Below the pieces are notes generated by a model. The model was not told where the DNA came from, ran no database searches, and worked only from the letters and a program-made list of their open reading frames with translations. Shown piece after piece: positions 57,401 to 61,064 of a stretch of DNA of 64,000 bases. Numbering within the stretch: the stretch's first letter is position 1; every line of letters begins with the position of its first letter. The translations under genes were made by a program, and so were the position numbers. This DNA is from Megaleporinus macrocephalus (Eukaryota > Chordata > Actinopteri > Characiformes > Anostomidae), in NCBI GenBank assembly GCA_021613375.1, contig CM038727.1, positions 8,469,942 through 8,533,941 on the forward strand, written 5' to 3'.

Positions 57401-59703
57401 TCAGAAGTATTCATATTCATTGCTCAGGTAGAAGTATAGATACTATGGTGAAAAAATACTTCTGTAGAAGTTGAAGTATCAACTGAAGCTTTTTACTCCA
57501 GTAAAAGTGTAAAAGTACTGCTTCCAGAACTACTTAAAGTATAAAAGTAAAAGTAATGTAAGGAGAAAAATGCCACCTCCCTAAAAAACCCCATTCTTCT
57601 AAAAGCCATAATGACTATAATGTTAAACAAATTAAATGTTACTGTTGATAAATTTGAGATGCGCTAGGCTTCCTGTTTCAGCTGCATATACACCCATTGA
57701 ACATGAATGTGGTTTAGTACAATGTAAATATATTAAAGAAGCATATCTGTTACTACTGAACATTAACATGTGTTTCATGGAGCAGAAGATATGATGACTA
57801 GTTGTCTATAAGTATTGTAATGAAGTCAAACTTCAAAGTCATGTTATCAATAATCTTTACTGGAATATAAATGTACATGAATGAAAACAATCTGAAATGA
57901 AATAGAAGTAACGAGACTATGTTTAAAATGTAAGGAGTAGAAAGTACTGATAATGGAGTGTAAATGTAAGGAGTAGAAAGTACTGATAATGGAGTGTAAA
58001 TGTAAGGAGTAGAAGTAAAAAGTCAGCTAAAAAATAATTACTCCAGTAAAGTATGTATAACCAAAATCTCTACTTAAGTATAGTAACTAAGTATTTGTAC
58101 TTCGTTACTTTTTACGTGTTGGTCCAACAGTGGTCCCTCTCCAGTAGAAGGAGAGCTGATGAATTGTGCAGAAATATATGTGCTATAGTCAGAAACTGTA
58201 AACTTACAAAGTATTCTTGAAAAGAAATGGCCTTCTATGATAATATCAAATAGAGCTATGTCATAACTCAGGTTCGGGGGGAGGAGCATACCGGAAACCT
58301 TGCCTTTCAGTCTGACACTTTATAAGTTATAACTATCTACACTGCCAACCCATCTCCTCCTTGTTCTTCAGTCTCAAACAGTCCTACCAGAGTTATAAAA
58401 GTGGGGGTTCTGGCCTTCTAGCTGCAGGTAAAAGCCACCCAGAACTTCAAGCCAAGTCCTTCCCTTTATTCAGTCTTCCCTCTGTTGTGAATTTTTATGT
58501 TCCTTAGCATCTGGTAAAAGCACATGCGTACATATGGGTCCACTGAGAGCTCGCTGGAAGGTCATGGCTTTGTGACCCCTGTCATTTGGGGTCTTATGGC
58601 AGGCAACTCTAGGCTTGAGAACAAGACCATGCAGTGTTATCTTTAGAACTTCTATTTGAGAACCACTGTCCACCCAGGAGATAAGACATGGCCAGGTGTA
58701 CATGGGCCAAAATGAGCAGGAAGGCAGGCCTATAAAAGACAATGCAGCGGAGACACGATTGAGACCAGGGTAGACCAGGGTGTGAGAGCTTTGAGAAACA
58801 TCGGTACCGCAGTCCAAAGAATAAAAAGCTTGATGCTACAGTACTGTTTTAAAGTCCTTCGTCTTTGTATTTGGTTTCTACAGACTGGAGCCGAACAGCC
58901 ACTCAGAACAACACAAAGAAGAGTTCACTCGCCACAGCAAACTCATCCCGTGGTTCGCAGACCCAGAGCAATTCTAGGAGTTCATCACTGAGCACCAACA
59001 GCTTACCACAGTCAAACATCAGTCAGTTTCTCTATATATCATTATCCATCACACAACTCTATAGACGCAGTGGCCCGTTTGGAAAGTCTAGATTTAATAA
59101 TACATAACAATATAATACATTATAATACATATTTATTAACAGAACTAAGTGTTAAACTATGAATTAAATAATACAGTCAGCTTCCATTCTGTATCAACTT
59201 TGCTTTGAGTCTATCGATTTGAGTTGACTTGACGTCCTGCAGTGACATAAACACAAAGCACCAAGGCTGGTCCTGGATATGGACCATACTAACCATATGA
59301 ATCCGGTTCCAACCACAATCTAGCCCACCTGCTCCAGCCAATCAACCTCTTCCCAAGTCCCTGATTGGCTGAATCAGATGCATTGTTGTTATGTGAGGCA
59401 GCCTGTTCAATATTAGAACAGATATTAGCTCAAGGATGGTCTTTCTTTCCATAGTGTTAAAAATAATAATTTCATAACTTTAGATCATACAAATGTAAAA
59501 CCACTTAAGAGTTAAGACTGTAGCCTCTCTAGGTTTAAACAGACTGGACAGGGAGACCTTATTTCAAACCATCTTTTCTTTATCTTCTCATTGCAGGCTC
59601 ATCCATGGAGGACAGCGTGTCCACATCTGTGGAGGACTCCAGCGGCGACGTGATTCTAAATGAGATCAACAGCCAGCACAGGCCACTACACAGAACTGAC
59701 TGA
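8578..59703 (+). CDS. adgrg4: Adhesion GPCR G4-like receptor (35 coding exons)
   Basis: Complete spliced gene model. The exons are listed separately; they sum to 8847 nt, coding 2948 residues plus a stop, with AG/GT borders and matching phases throughout. Order: signal peptide, pentraxin-like domain (37-232), mucin segment 1 (about 288-841), cysteine modules A (842-1042) and B (1043 to about 1220), mucin segment 2 (to 2306), GAIN and GPS (2307-2573), seven helices (from about 2587), tail (2868-2948). The membrane domain matches the ADGRG2/ADGRG4 subgroup. Among these, the pentraxin plus a huge Ser/Thr-rich stalk fits ADGRG4, and the length is close to the roughly 3080 residues I recall for the human protein. 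In this family, cleavage at the GPS leaves a tethered agonist that activates the helices. The gene is inferred to be a surface mechanosensor or ligand sensor; the natural ligand cannot be told from sequence. The main alternative is a lineage-specific paralogue (adgrg4a/b type). Confidence 0.85.
9390..10080 (+). mobile_element. Tc1-like transposon remnant, 3' part
   Basis: The sequence follows the second half of a fish Tc1-like transposase gene. It includes the region coding for 'ASKPYITK', the 'tctggacaatttcatgcttc' stretch, the 'cccaatagaaaacctttggg' stretch and the terminal 'gcgaatacttttgccaatat'. Frameshifts and deletions break the frame, so no active transposase remains. It lies in intron 1. 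A complementary 5' fragment of a related element is at 31220-31775. Confidence 0.85.
10386..10560 (+). mobile_element. tRNA-derived SINE, truncated copy
   Basis: It shows 'gtggtcagcactgtcttctc' (remains of the A-box side) and a B-box-like 'ggttggattccc'. The conserved body 'ggagtgtgtatgttctcccc' and 'gagtgggtttcctccgggta' follows. The 3' end fades after 'gttaggttgatc'. Related copies lie at 37365-38020 and 42500-42830. Confidence 0.75.
10625..10742 (-). mobile_element. hAT-like element end
   Basis: The 'aataatcgatagctgcagcc' stretch followed by 'ctag' is one terminus of a repeat that is very common in fish genomes. Only one end was located. A diverged relative lies at about 51065-51145. Confidence 0.45.
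11787..11874. repeat. (CA)n then (TA)n microsatellite
   Basis: A short CA tract passes through CATA units into about 60 bp of pure TA. Confidence 0.95.
12660..12800 (-). mobile_element. L2/CR1-like LINE reverse transcriptase fragment
   Basis: On the minus strand, 12712-12770 contains 'gactactgcaactcgctctt', coding DYCNSLLA. Beyond it is 'aggcctttgcaagtgatcca', coding RPLQVIQ. Both are hallmark phrases of the C-terminal reverse transcriptase region in fish L2-type LINEs. Stops and indels disrupt the frame. More degraded LINE sequence may extend to about 13050. Confidence 0.7.
13076..13130 (-). mobile_element. Fragment of an L2/SINE 3' tail
   Basis: On the minus strand the phrase 'gactggcaacctgtccaggg' is the conserved 3' tail shared by fish L2 elements and their SINE partners. 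A related tail closes the SINE near 42730. Confidence 0.5.
13935..14912. repeat. 36-bp minisatellite array 1, about 27 units
   Basis: Tandem units of the type 'gataatggagtgtaaatgta' plus 'aggagtagaaagtact'. Variants alternate 'tact'/'taca' and 'gga'/'gaa'/'gta'. One unit near 14066 is shortened. Because 36 is a multiple of three and the unit lacks stops on the minus strand, a 372-codon antisense frame of 12-residue repeats appears. I do not regard it as a gene. The unit is the same as in the arrays at 17950 and 57927. Confidence 0.95.
15301..16122. mobile_element. Non-autonomous hAT element, 8-bp TSD
   Basis: The ends are CAGGGGT and ACCCCTG in inverted orientation. Perfect 8-bp target duplications 'agctagac' flank them at 15293-15300 and 16123-16130, the signature of the hAT superfamily. 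The interior of about 820 bp has no transposase. 'ggtcggcaacctttaacacc' is the usual start of this fish family. Confidence 0.9.
16131..17357. other. Intron 1 segment without recognised features
   Basis: AT-rich intronic sequence between two hAT elements. I see no coding exon with usable splice sites and no clear repeat structure. Confidence 0.5.
17366..18930. mobile_element. hAT-like element carrying a 36-bp minisatellite
   Basis: The ends are 'caaatgtgtcagaagcattc' and the inverted 'gttacttgacacctctg'. The 8-bp target duplications 'aaaataag' sit at 17358-17365 and 18931-18938. The interior has a leader ending 'acgagactatgtttaaaatg' and then the 36-bp array. The same ends and leader occur at 57393, and the same ends without an array at 35268. 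No transposase is encoded. Confidence 0.9.
17950..18876. repeat. 36-bp minisatellite array 2, about 26 units, with 360-bp higher-order repeat
   Basis: The unit is the same as in array 1. A distinctive variant, 'tgataagtgagtgttaatgt', occurs at about 18155 and again about 360 bp later, with neighbouring variants in the same order. This indicates duplication of a ten-unit block. The antisense 367-codon frame is a by-product. Confidence 0.9.
19680..20551. mobile_element. Non-autonomous hAT-like element with internal (TA)n
   Basis: The termini 'tagggctgggcgata' and 'tatcgcccagcccta' are inverted repeats. The flanks 'gtacagac' (19672-19679) and 'atacagac' (20552-20559) are an 8-bp target duplication with one mismatch. 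The interior contains two TA tracts, the larger at 20418-20488. Confidence 0.85.
20418..20488. repeat. (TA)n microsatellite
   Basis: About 70 bp of pure TA inside the hAT-like element. Confidence 0.95.
20647..21234 (+). CDS. adgrg4: adgrg4 exon 2: pentraxin-like domain
   Basis: Residues 37-232 in one 588-bp exon, phase 1 on both sides, acceptor 'ctctctctacag' and donor 'gtgagt'. Domain cues: [10 protein letters not shown] start, [11 protein letters not shown] strand, WTAFSYTSP, then W-Y-R-L-C with the cysteine expected to pair with that of VCVDV, and the closing [20 protein letters not shown] motifs. The histidine of the classical pentraxin HxC signature is replaced (R-L-C), as expected for a divergent receptor pentraxin. 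Among adhesion GPCRs this domain is known in ADGRG4, ADGRG6 and the ADGRD receptors. The exon is far more GC-rich than its surroundings. Confidence 0.9.
22172..22625 (+). repeat. Interspersed fish repeat with internal 17-bp tandem units
   Basis: The sequence from 'ttcaattcaagtttatttgt' through 'aaggggagacccgtcctcct' recurs in reverse complement at 49553-49972. Within it, 22454-22545 has about five copies of 'gaggcagtctttgactg'. The family is likely retrotransposon-derived but is not named here. Confidence 0.75.
23189..23587. mobile_element. MITE with GAGTCACATTAT termini
   Basis: The left end 'ttgagtcacattattatgac' is mirrored by 'gtcatgataatgtgactcaa' at the right. The interior is non-coding and about 400 bp in all. 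No target duplication was verified. Confidence 0.65.
24301..24612 (+). mobile_element. hAT-like MITE, 8-bp TSD
   Basis: The termini are 'tagaggtgtgccatatcg' and 'ccatatcgcccacccct' plus 'a'. Perfect target duplications 'gtgcctgt' lie at 24293-24300 and 24613-24620. An inverted partial copy is at 6456. Confidence 0.9.
25748..25810 (+). CDS. adgrg4: adgrg4 exon 3: linker
   Basis: Residues 233-253, 63 bp, phase 1-1, acceptor 'tttcctgtag', donor 'gtgagt'. It encodes a short linker ending [10 protein letters not shown] with one KR pair. It follows the pentraxin directly. Confidence 0.75.
25961..26002 (+). CDS. adgrg4: adgrg4 exon 4: linker
   Basis: Residues 254-267, 42 bp, phase 1-1, acceptor 'tctttacag', donor 'gtaagc'. 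The small peptide [14 protein letters not shown] has no domain. It is supported only by splice sites and phase. Confidence 0.6.
26152..26211 (+). CDS. adgrg4: adgrg4 exon 5: linker
   Basis: Residues 268-287, 60 bp, phase 1-1, acceptor 'tctaccag', donor 'gtcagt'. It encodes a Ser/Pro-containing linker ([20 protein letters not shown]). Support is splice sites and phase only; it may be alternatively used. Confidence 0.55.
26412..27932 (+). CDS. adgrg4: adgrg4 exon 6: Thr/Ala/Ser mucin segment 1
   Basis: Residues 288-794, 1521 bp, phase 1-1. Composition is dominated by Thr, Ala, Ser and Pro, with runs of Thr, so dense O-glycosylation is expected. Only about eight N-glycosylation sequons are present. 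At about 27060-27720, five diverged tandem units of roughly 129-141 bp recur (phrases [15 protein letters not shown]), and the last two are nearly identical. The long antisense frame across this exon is an artefact of ACT/ACC-rich sequence. The extended stalk probably holds the pentraxin away from the membrane. Confidence 0.9.
28023..28163 (+). CDS. adgrg4: adgrg4 exon 7: end of mucin segment 1
   Basis: Residues 795-841, 141 bp, phase 1-1, acceptor 'cttgcccccacag', donor 'gtatgg'. Thr/Ala/Pro-rich, with one N-T-T and one N-T-S sequon. It continues the stalk into module A. Confidence 0.85.
28164..29134. other. Intron 7, first part
   Basis: I see no exon and no clear repeat structure in this kilobase. 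Confidence 0.5.
29143..30065. mobile_element. Non-autonomous hAT-like element, 8-bp TSD
   Basis: It begins 'tagagatggaccgattagca' and ends 'gatccttccacctcta'. The flanking target duplications 'ctaaaaat' are perfect (29135-29142 and 30066-30073). Subterminal sequence repeats variants of 'ggccgataccgata'. No transposase is present. Confidence 0.9.
30269..30316 (+). CDS. adgrg4: adgrg4 exon 8: start of cysteine module A
   Basis: Residues 842-857, 48 bp, phase 1-1, acceptor 'gcaccttccag', donor 'gtaaga'. The core is [12 protein letters not shown], with two cysteines. Exon 15 has the same length and phases and the corresponding [11 protein letters not shown], so it begins the duplicated module. 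Confidence 0.8.
30416..30489 (+). CDS. adgrg4: adgrg4 exon 9: module A strand segment
   Basis: Residues 858-882, 74 bp, phase 1 to 0, donor 'gtaagt'. [17 protein letters not shown] is an aromatic/beta-type segment. It corresponds to [15 protein letters not shown] in exon 16. Confidence 0.8.
30573..30707 (+). CDS. adgrg4: adgrg4 exon 10: module A
   Basis: Residues 883-927, 135 bp, phase 0-0, acceptor after 'cctcgctgtc', donor 'gtaact'. Two cysteines and several N-glycosylation sequons. In module B the corresponding span is split into exons 17 and 18. Confidence 0.8.
30797..30834 (+). CDS. adgrg4: adgrg4 exon 11: module A
   Basis: Residues 928-939, 38 bp, phase 0 to 2, acceptor 'tctgttacag', donor 'gtagac'. 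Core [12 protein letters not shown], one cysteine. It matches exon 19 in phase and size. Confidence 0.75.
31220..31775 (+). mobile_element. Tc1-like transposon remnant, 5' and middle part
   Basis: The sequence includes the start of a fish Tc1-type transposase frame ([20 protein letters not shown] at about 31301). Downstream is the 'ccatggtggagcatctgcat' region and the 'gactctagagaagtggagac' region shared with 9390-10080. It has stops and is truncated at the 3' side. The right side runs towards the 17-bp array. Confidence 0.8.
31838..35092. repeat. 17-bp minisatellite, about 190 units
   Basis: 3.25 kb of units of the forms 'gagtcagagtataaagc' and 'gagccggattataaagc'. The two types often alternate, giving 34-bp and longer higher-order blocks. 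Almost every unit contains TATAAA. There is no open frame of note. The array lies inside intron 11, between two exons of module A. Confidence 0.97.
35268..35554. mobile_element. hAT-like MITE, 8-bp TSD, no minisatellite
   Basis: The termini are 'caaaggtgtccgaagtattc' and 'cttcgttacttgacacctct' plus 'g'. Perfect target duplications 'aagaaagt' lie at 35260-35267 and 35555-35562. It is the short form of the family at 17366-18930 and 57393-58112. Confidence 0.9.
36028..36158 (+). CDS. adgrg4: adgrg4 exon 12: module A
   Basis: Residues 940-983, 131 bp, phase 2 to 1, donor 'gtaggt'. Begins [18 protein letters not shown], parallel to [16 protein letters not shown] in exon 20. This shared C-x3-LQLSQ phrase is the clearest evidence that the modules are duplicates. 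Confidence 0.85.
36327..36444 (+). CDS. adgrg4: adgrg4 exon 13: module A
   Basis: Residues 984-1022, 118 bp, phase 1 to 2, acceptor 'tctccgtag', donor 'gtaaga'. Cysteines in [18 protein letters not shown] and EVCEAET. It corresponds to exon 21 ([13 protein letters not shown]) in phase and placement. Confidence 0.8.
36557..36615 (+). CDS. adgrg4: adgrg4 exon 14: end of module A
   Basis: Residues 1023-1042, 59 bp, phase 2 to 1, acceptor 'ctaccag', donor 'gtgagt'. C-S-Y-K-K-K start and QSCD end. It corresponds to the first about 20 codons of exon 22 ([15 protein letters not shown]). Confidence 0.8.
37365..38020 (+). mobile_element. tRNA-derived SINE split by a MITE
   Basis: SINE sequence runs to 37424, including 'ctggattcctggtttgagcc' and 'tctgtgtggaatgtgcaa'. 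It resumes at 37783 with 'gtgtgtatgttctccccgtg' and continues through 'gagtgggtttcccccgggta' and 'gttaggttgatt'. The interruption is the element at 37425-37782. Uninterrupted relatives are at 10386 and 42500. Confidence 0.8.
37425..37782. mobile_element. hAT-like MITE nested in a SINE
   Basis: Begins 'taggggtgtgagaaaatatt', ends 'ttgccaatacacagccct' plus 'a'. It is closely related to 40021-40389. The flanks 'atgtgcaa' and 'gtgtgtat' form a diverged 8-bp duplication (5 of 8 bases equal). Confidence 0.8.
38096..38143 (+). CDS. adgrg4: adgrg4 exon 15: start of cysteine module B
   Basis: Residues 1043-1058, 48 bp, phase 1-1, acceptor 'tgtgtcttag', donor 'gtgagc'. [15 protein letters not shown] has three cysteines. 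It is the counterpart of exon 8. Confidence 0.85.
38238..38305 (+). CDS. adgrg4: adgrg4 exon 16: module B strand segment
   Basis: Residues 1059-1081, 68 bp, phase 1 to 0, acceptor 'ctctttcag', donor 'gtgagt'. [18 protein letters not shown] parallels exon 9. Confidence 0.85.
38424..38464 (+). CDS. adgrg4: adgrg4 exon 17: module B
   Basis: Residues 1082-1094, 41 bp, phase 0 to 2, acceptor 'caaaccag', donor 'gtatgt'. [13 protein letters not shown]. Together with exon 18 it replaces the single exon 10 of module A. Confidence 0.75.
38556..38586 (+). CDS. adgrg4: adgrg4 exon 18: module B micro-exon
   Basis: Residues 1095-1105, 31 bp, phase 2 to 0, acceptor 'gttcacag', donor 'gtaagt'. [11 protein letters not shown]. 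Confidence 0.75.
38688..38722 (+). CDS. adgrg4: adgrg4 exon 19: module B micro-exon
   Basis: Residues 1106-1116, 35 bp, phase 0 to 2, acceptor 'cattgtag', donor 'gtaata'. [11 protein letters not shown]; counterpart of exon 11. Confidence 0.75.
39467..39760. repeat. 42-46-bp tandem repeat, about 6.5 units
   Basis: Units 'acatttgtttgccttaaccc' plus 'aatatttactacttttt' and an ATTT-rich spacer. The start-to-start spacing is 45, 46, 45, 42, 42 and 45 bp. The open frames over it are incidental. It lies in intron 19. Confidence 0.9.
40021..40389. mobile_element. hAT-like MITE, 8-bp TSD
   Basis: Ends 'cttgccaacacacagcccta' on the right and 'tagaaacttttaaaatatcg' on the left. Perfect target duplications 'gtatgtat' lie at 40013-40020 and 40390-40397. 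Same family as 37425-37782. Confidence 0.9.
40608..40735 (+). CDS. adgrg4: adgrg4 exon 20: module B
   Basis: Residues 1117-1159, 128 bp, phase 2 to 1, acceptor 'tctctcag', donor 'gtaag'. [17 protein letters not shown] parallels exon 12. The remainder is a leucine/alanine-rich segment, [13 protein letters not shown]. Confidence 0.85.
41019..41148 (+). CDS. adgrg4: adgrg4 exon 21: module B
   Basis: Residues 1160-1202, 130 bp, phase 1 to 2, acceptor 'tctgctcag', donor 'gtaagt'. [17 protein letters not shown] and [11 protein letters not shown] carry the cysteines; counterpart of exon 13. Confidence 0.85.
41434..42510. repeat. 20-bp minisatellite derived from a SINE head, about 54 units
   Basis: Tandem 'ggtggtgtagtggttagtat' units, with variants ending 'tacg', 'cacg' or 'catg'. 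The array runs straight into the 5' head of the SINE at 42500-42830, whose first bases 'ggtggtgtagtggtcagcac' are one more unit. The unit is the A-box half of a tRNA-like promoter. Unit length slips near 42260-42420. It is located in intron 21. Confidence 0.95.
42500..42830 (+). mobile_element. tRNA-derived SINE, full-length copy
   Basis: Head: A-box-like 'tggtgtagtggtcagcac' and B-box-like 'ggttagattccc'. Body: 'ggagtgtgtatgttctctcc', 'gagtgggtttcctccaggta'. Tail: L2-type 'gactggtgacctgttcatgg' and a (GATG)n end at about 42810. It is a retroposed element in intron 21, not a functional tRNA. Confidence 0.85.
42883..46193 (+). CDS. adgrg4: adgrg4 exon 22: end of module B and giant mucin segment 2
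   Basis: Residues 1203-2306, 3311 bp, phase 2 to 1, acceptor 'tttgtttttcag', donor 'gtaaga'. The first about 20 residues ([15 protein letters not shown]) close module B. The rest is Thr/Ser/Asn-rich with about 89 N-x-S/T sequons by my manual count, roughly one per 12 residues, so both N- and O-glycosylation are expected. It includes two tandem copies of a unit of about 122 residues (44405-44770 and 44771 to about 45126, phrase [18 protein letters not shown]). It ends with a run of about 18 Thr coded by ACC/ACT. The antisense frames are artefacts. Confidence 0.92.
46347..47148. mobile_element. Foldback-type element with TGTCTCAAAACCTAGTGAG ends
   Basis: The left end 'gggtgtgtctcaaaacctag' is mirrored at the right by 'ctaggttttcagacacatcc'. 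Inside, 46440-46567 is inverted at about 46670-46800 (phrases 'tctctctaactagagcgtct' and 'agacgctctagttagagaga'). A related fragment with 'cgggagcgcatactatgac' lies at 12133-12200. Non-coding. Confidence 0.7.
47150..47802. other. Intron 22, last part
   Basis: No recognised element or exon between the foldback element and exon 23. Confidence 0.5.
47803..48031 (+). CDS. adgrg4: adgrg4 exon 23: GAIN domain, helical part
   Basis: Residues 2307-2382, 229 bp, phase 1 to 2, acceptor 'tatgtgcag', donor 'gtaaga'. Amphipathic helices with leucine/asparagine repeats ([42 protein letters not shown]) fit GAIN subdomain A. Confidence 0.88.
48161..48317 (+). CDS. adgrg4: adgrg4 exon 24: GAIN domain
   Basis: Residues 2383-2435, 157 bp, phase 2 to 0, acceptor 'ggttgacag', donor 'gtaaag'. 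[15 protein letters not shown] continues the helical subdomain. [19 protein letters not shown] then starts the beta-rich subdomain. Confidence 0.88.
49035..49181 (+). CDS. adgrg4: adgrg4 exon 25: GAIN domain with RRRRR
   Basis: Residues 2436-2484, 147 bp, phase 0-0, acceptor 'tttcgctgcag', donor 'gtaaag'. It opens with [10 protein letters not shown] and continues [11 protein letters not shown] and [13 protein letters not shown], typical of GAIN beta strands. The five arginines fit a proprotein-convertase (furin-type) consensus; whether the site is exposed is unknown. Confidence 0.88.
49553..49972 (-). repeat. Interspersed fish repeat, inverted copy of 22172-22625
   Basis: The reverse complement matches the repeat in intron 2, ending 'acaaacttgaattgaattga' on the plus strand. 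It also carries tandem units, 'cagtcagagactgcct' about four times at 49622-49690. Confidence 0.75.
50217..50336 (+). CDS. adgrg4: adgrg4 exon 26: GAIN domain
   Basis: Residues 2485-2524, 120 bp, phase 0-0, acceptor 'cactgttgcag', donor 'gtgagt'. [17 protein letters not shown] and [12 protein letters not shown] are the beta strands just before the GPS. Confidence 0.9.
50425..50464 (+). CDS. adgrg4: adgrg4 exon 27: GPS motif, first half
   Basis: Residues 2525-2537, 40 bp, phase 0 to 1, acceptor 'ttctcccacag', donor 'gtaagt'. [13 protein letters not shown] holds the first GPS cysteine and the invariant W. Confidence 0.92.
51240..51346 (+). CDS. adgrg4: adgrg4 exon 28: GPS motif, second half and tethered agonist
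   Basis: Residues 2538-2573, 107 bp, phase 1 to 0, acceptor 'gatacttttag', donor 'gtgagc'. [10 protein letters not shown], then [16 protein letters not shown]. The H-L-T triad needed for self-cleavage is intact, with cleavage predicted between L and T. The new N-terminus TSFAVLM is the expected tethered agonist (Stachel) peptide. Confidence 0.93.
51730..52160. mobile_element. Palindromic mariner-like MITE
   Basis: Two long arms are inverted repeats around a centre 'cagtgatatat-ac-atatatcactg' near 51985. The outer arm sequence is 'gatattctacatgataggat'. The left arm has about 37 bp (about 51908-51944) absent from the right arm. The left outer edge carries about three inverted copies of 'cagtcaaacgttttagatca', and the right edge continues into the tandem array of the same unit. 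Terminal sequence of the type 'cactaccagtcaaacgtttt' suggests a Tc1/mariner MITE. Confidence 0.85.
52136..54042. repeat. 24-25-bp minisatellite, about 78 units
   Basis: Units 'ctaaaacgtttgactggtag' plus 'tgat', 'tgta' or 'tgtat'. Common substitutions are gac/ggc/gtc after 'gttt'. The unit equals the terminal inverted repeat of the adjacent palindromic MITE. The open frame of [12 protein letters not shown] repeats over it is a by-product. Confidence 0.95.
54512..54636 (+). CDS. adgrg4: adgrg4 exon 29: linker and TM1
   Basis: Residues 2574-2614, 125 bp, phase 0 to 2, donor 'gtaagt'. [13 protein letters not shown] continues the stalk. TM1 is [20 protein letters not shown], nearly the ADGRG2/G4 consensus. 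The acceptor 'tgtattcattaag' has a weak pyrimidine tract, but the protein match fixes the border. Confidence 0.92.
54836..55205. mobile_element. Foldback MITE in intron 29
   Basis: Arms of about 140 bp (54836 to about 54990 and about 55068-55205) are inverted, e.g. 'atatcaaagaagaccatggt' against 'ctttgatatactacatgacc', with a loop of about 75 bp. Open frames on both strands reflect the palindrome. It abuts the MITE at 55209. Confidence 0.75.
55209..55423. mobile_element. MITE (CTGTCCAATG family)
   Basis: Left end 'tcatcgctgtccaataaaaa', right end 'ggagattggacagcgaag'. The interior resembles copies at 1539 and 3671. A TA tract follows. Confidence 0.7.
55745..56016 (+). CDS. adgrg4: adgrg4 exon 30: TM2, TM3 and start of TM4
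   Basis: Residues 2615-2705, 272 bp, phase 2 to 1, acceptor 'gattcctcag', donor 'gtgagt'. [19 protein letters not shown] is TM2. [14 protein letters not shown] with [19 protein letters not shown] is TM3 and its cytoplasmic end. [11 protein letters not shown] begins TM4. The TM3 cysteine (LCIS) should pair with that of ECL2. Confidence 0.95.
56112..56211 (+). CDS. adgrg4: adgrg4 exon 31: TM4 and second extracellular loop
   Basis: Residues 2706-2738, 100 bp, phase 1 to 2, acceptor 'ttgcattgcag', donor 'gtaagt'. [19 protein letters not shown], then the loop YTDGTSDDF leading to the FCW of the next exon. Confidence 0.93.
56499..56782 (+). CDS. adgrg4: adgrg4 exon 32: TM5, TM6 and start of TM7
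   Basis: Residues 2739-2833, 284 bp, phase 2 to 1, acceptor 'gtttcttttag', donor 'gtgaga'. Loop CWLKND, TM5 [20 protein letters not shown], intracellular loop [11 protein letters not shown], then [20 protein letters not shown] (TM6 start) and [12 protein letters not shown] (TM7). These are hallmark ADGRG motifs. Confidence 0.95.
56915..57016 (+). CDS. adgrg4: adgrg4 exon 33: end of TM7 and helix 8
   Basis: Residues 2834-2867, 102 bp, phase 1-1, acceptor after a CT tract (56862-56912). [20 protein letters not shown] and [13 protein letters not shown] match the ADGRG2/G4 junction almost exactly. The CC pair is a likely palmitoylation site. Confidence 0.94.
57017..58883. other. Intron 33
   Basis: Contains the hAT-like element at 57393-58112. 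The rest (57020-57390, 58113-58880) shows no exon or clear repeat. Confidence 0.6.
57393..58112. mobile_element. hAT-like element with about 2.4 minisatellite units
   Basis: The left end 'caaaggtgtcagaagtattc' and the interior leader 'acgagactatgtttaaaatg' match 17366-18930. The 36-bp unit is present only about 2.4 times (57927-58014). The right terminus is degraded ('cgttactttttacg' instead of 'cgttacttgacacctctg'), so no target duplication can be checked. Confidence 0.8.
58884..59021 (+). CDS. adgrg4: adgrg4 exon 34: cytoplasmic tail
   Basis: Residues 2868-2913, 138 bp, phase 1-1, acceptor 'ggtttctacag', donor 'gtcagt'. [15 protein letters not shown] matches the family's tail start; the rest is Ser/Asn-rich ([20 protein letters not shown]). 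The donor was chosen because it is the only in-phase GT that joins the acidic last exon. Confidence 0.85.
59597..59703 (+). CDS. adgrg4: adgrg4 exon 35: C-terminus and stop
   Basis: Residues 2914-2948 and TGA at 59701. The start 'ttgcag' acceptor and phase 1 give [18 protein letters not shown] and the end RPLHRTD. Other phases hit stops early. The acidic SGDV segment resembles the tail of ADGRG2-type receptors. No PDZ-binding C-terminus is evident. Confidence 0.85.
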
Positions 59704-60479
59704 TGGATGGTCGTCTAATGGAAGTATTAAGGTGATACGATCACCAGACAGAAAAGTTGACCGTTGCTGAGTCTTTCAGAAAGAGAAGAAACACTGCTCA
59801 CTCTGACAGCACATACTGAAATCTTCAGTACGTACACATATATATGAAGATTTCTGTAACCAGTAGTTGTTGCATTGGTTGTGCTATCTCAGTGATGGAC
59901 AGCAGAATTAGCCTCACGTGGCCCACTCTCTTTTCTCCATACACTTGTGGACATTTATCCTCATGTGGTCTTGGTCAAGCAGAGGACAAGTCCATATCTT
60001 CTGAAGAGATATGAGCAGTTAAGTCCAGCTAAAGACCACAGGATGCACCAAGTTTAGATGGGGAGCAAACACAGCAACTCTGGCTGAGCCATGTTAGCAT
60101 TCTAGTTGTTAAGCCAAATAGGCTCGAAGGAACATGTCAGACTGAAACCTAGCAAACTGGTGCTGGACATCAGCTGACCCCAAGCAAGGATTAACAGTAA
60201 GCGGTGAGACATGCAGACTCTCTTAAAAAAAGACCTACTTTAAGCCCACTAATGTAAAGAAACTTGAAGAATGTGAAGCTGTCACTCGTTTTCAGAAAAC
60301 AGTATTAAACCCTGCCTGCCTGAGTCTTCAGAGCTCGTCATGTATAAATGGCATTAGACTGAAATGTTACCTTGTGTATAATTTTTGTTTTTCATGCTTT
60401 TATATAATATGAATAGTTTATATGAAGAAGATGCTGAAGATATAGATCTGAATATAGTGAAGTAATGGGCAATATAAAA

Positions 60480-60485
60480 AATAAA
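60480..60485 (+). promoter_or_regulatory. Candidate polyadenylation signal
   Basis: AATAAA about 780 bp after the stop codon. The following A-rich tract makes it ambiguous. Confidence 0.4.
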
Positions 60486-60887
60486 ACCTAAAAAAAAACA
60501 TAACGATGACTAAGACAATGCCAGGTATCTGGTTATGGACCACTTATGAAGGAAAGCATCACATGCAGCTGTCTTAAAGGGAAGTTCTTCCACCAGTTCT
60601 TCAAAAAATCCTTTACTATTTAGTTGATTACATGTAAACCAAGTCACTTAGTGTGGTTCCATGTGATTGCCATTTATTTTCTATCTACATTGACGAGTGA
60701 ACCTACTCATCTTCTGAGTTTTACATGTAACGTTTATTCACTGTATTTCTCCAGACCCACTTTCAAGCGTGTGTTTCTTCCACCTTTGTGTTAGAACTTC
60801 CGGTCAGTGAACCAAAATTAATACAGTTACATGGGAGGAGACCAGAGAGACAGTAAGAAGTTCTAATATGACAACACTGTCTCATCC

Positions 60888-61064
60888 GAGGTTAATAACA
60901 CAGTGGGTGGGTGATATGAGAAGGTGGTCTGAGGTTAATAACACAGTGGGTGGGTGATATGAGAAGGTGGTCTGAGGTTAAAAACACAGTGGGTGGGTGA
61001 TATGAGAAGGTGGTCTGAGGTTAATAACACAGTGGGTGGGTGATATAAGAAGGTGGTCTGAGGT
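60888..61064. repeat. 43-bp tandem repeat, four units
   Basis: Units 'gaggttaataacacagtggg' plus 'tgggtgatatgagaaggtggtct', nearly identical. Confidence 0.95.
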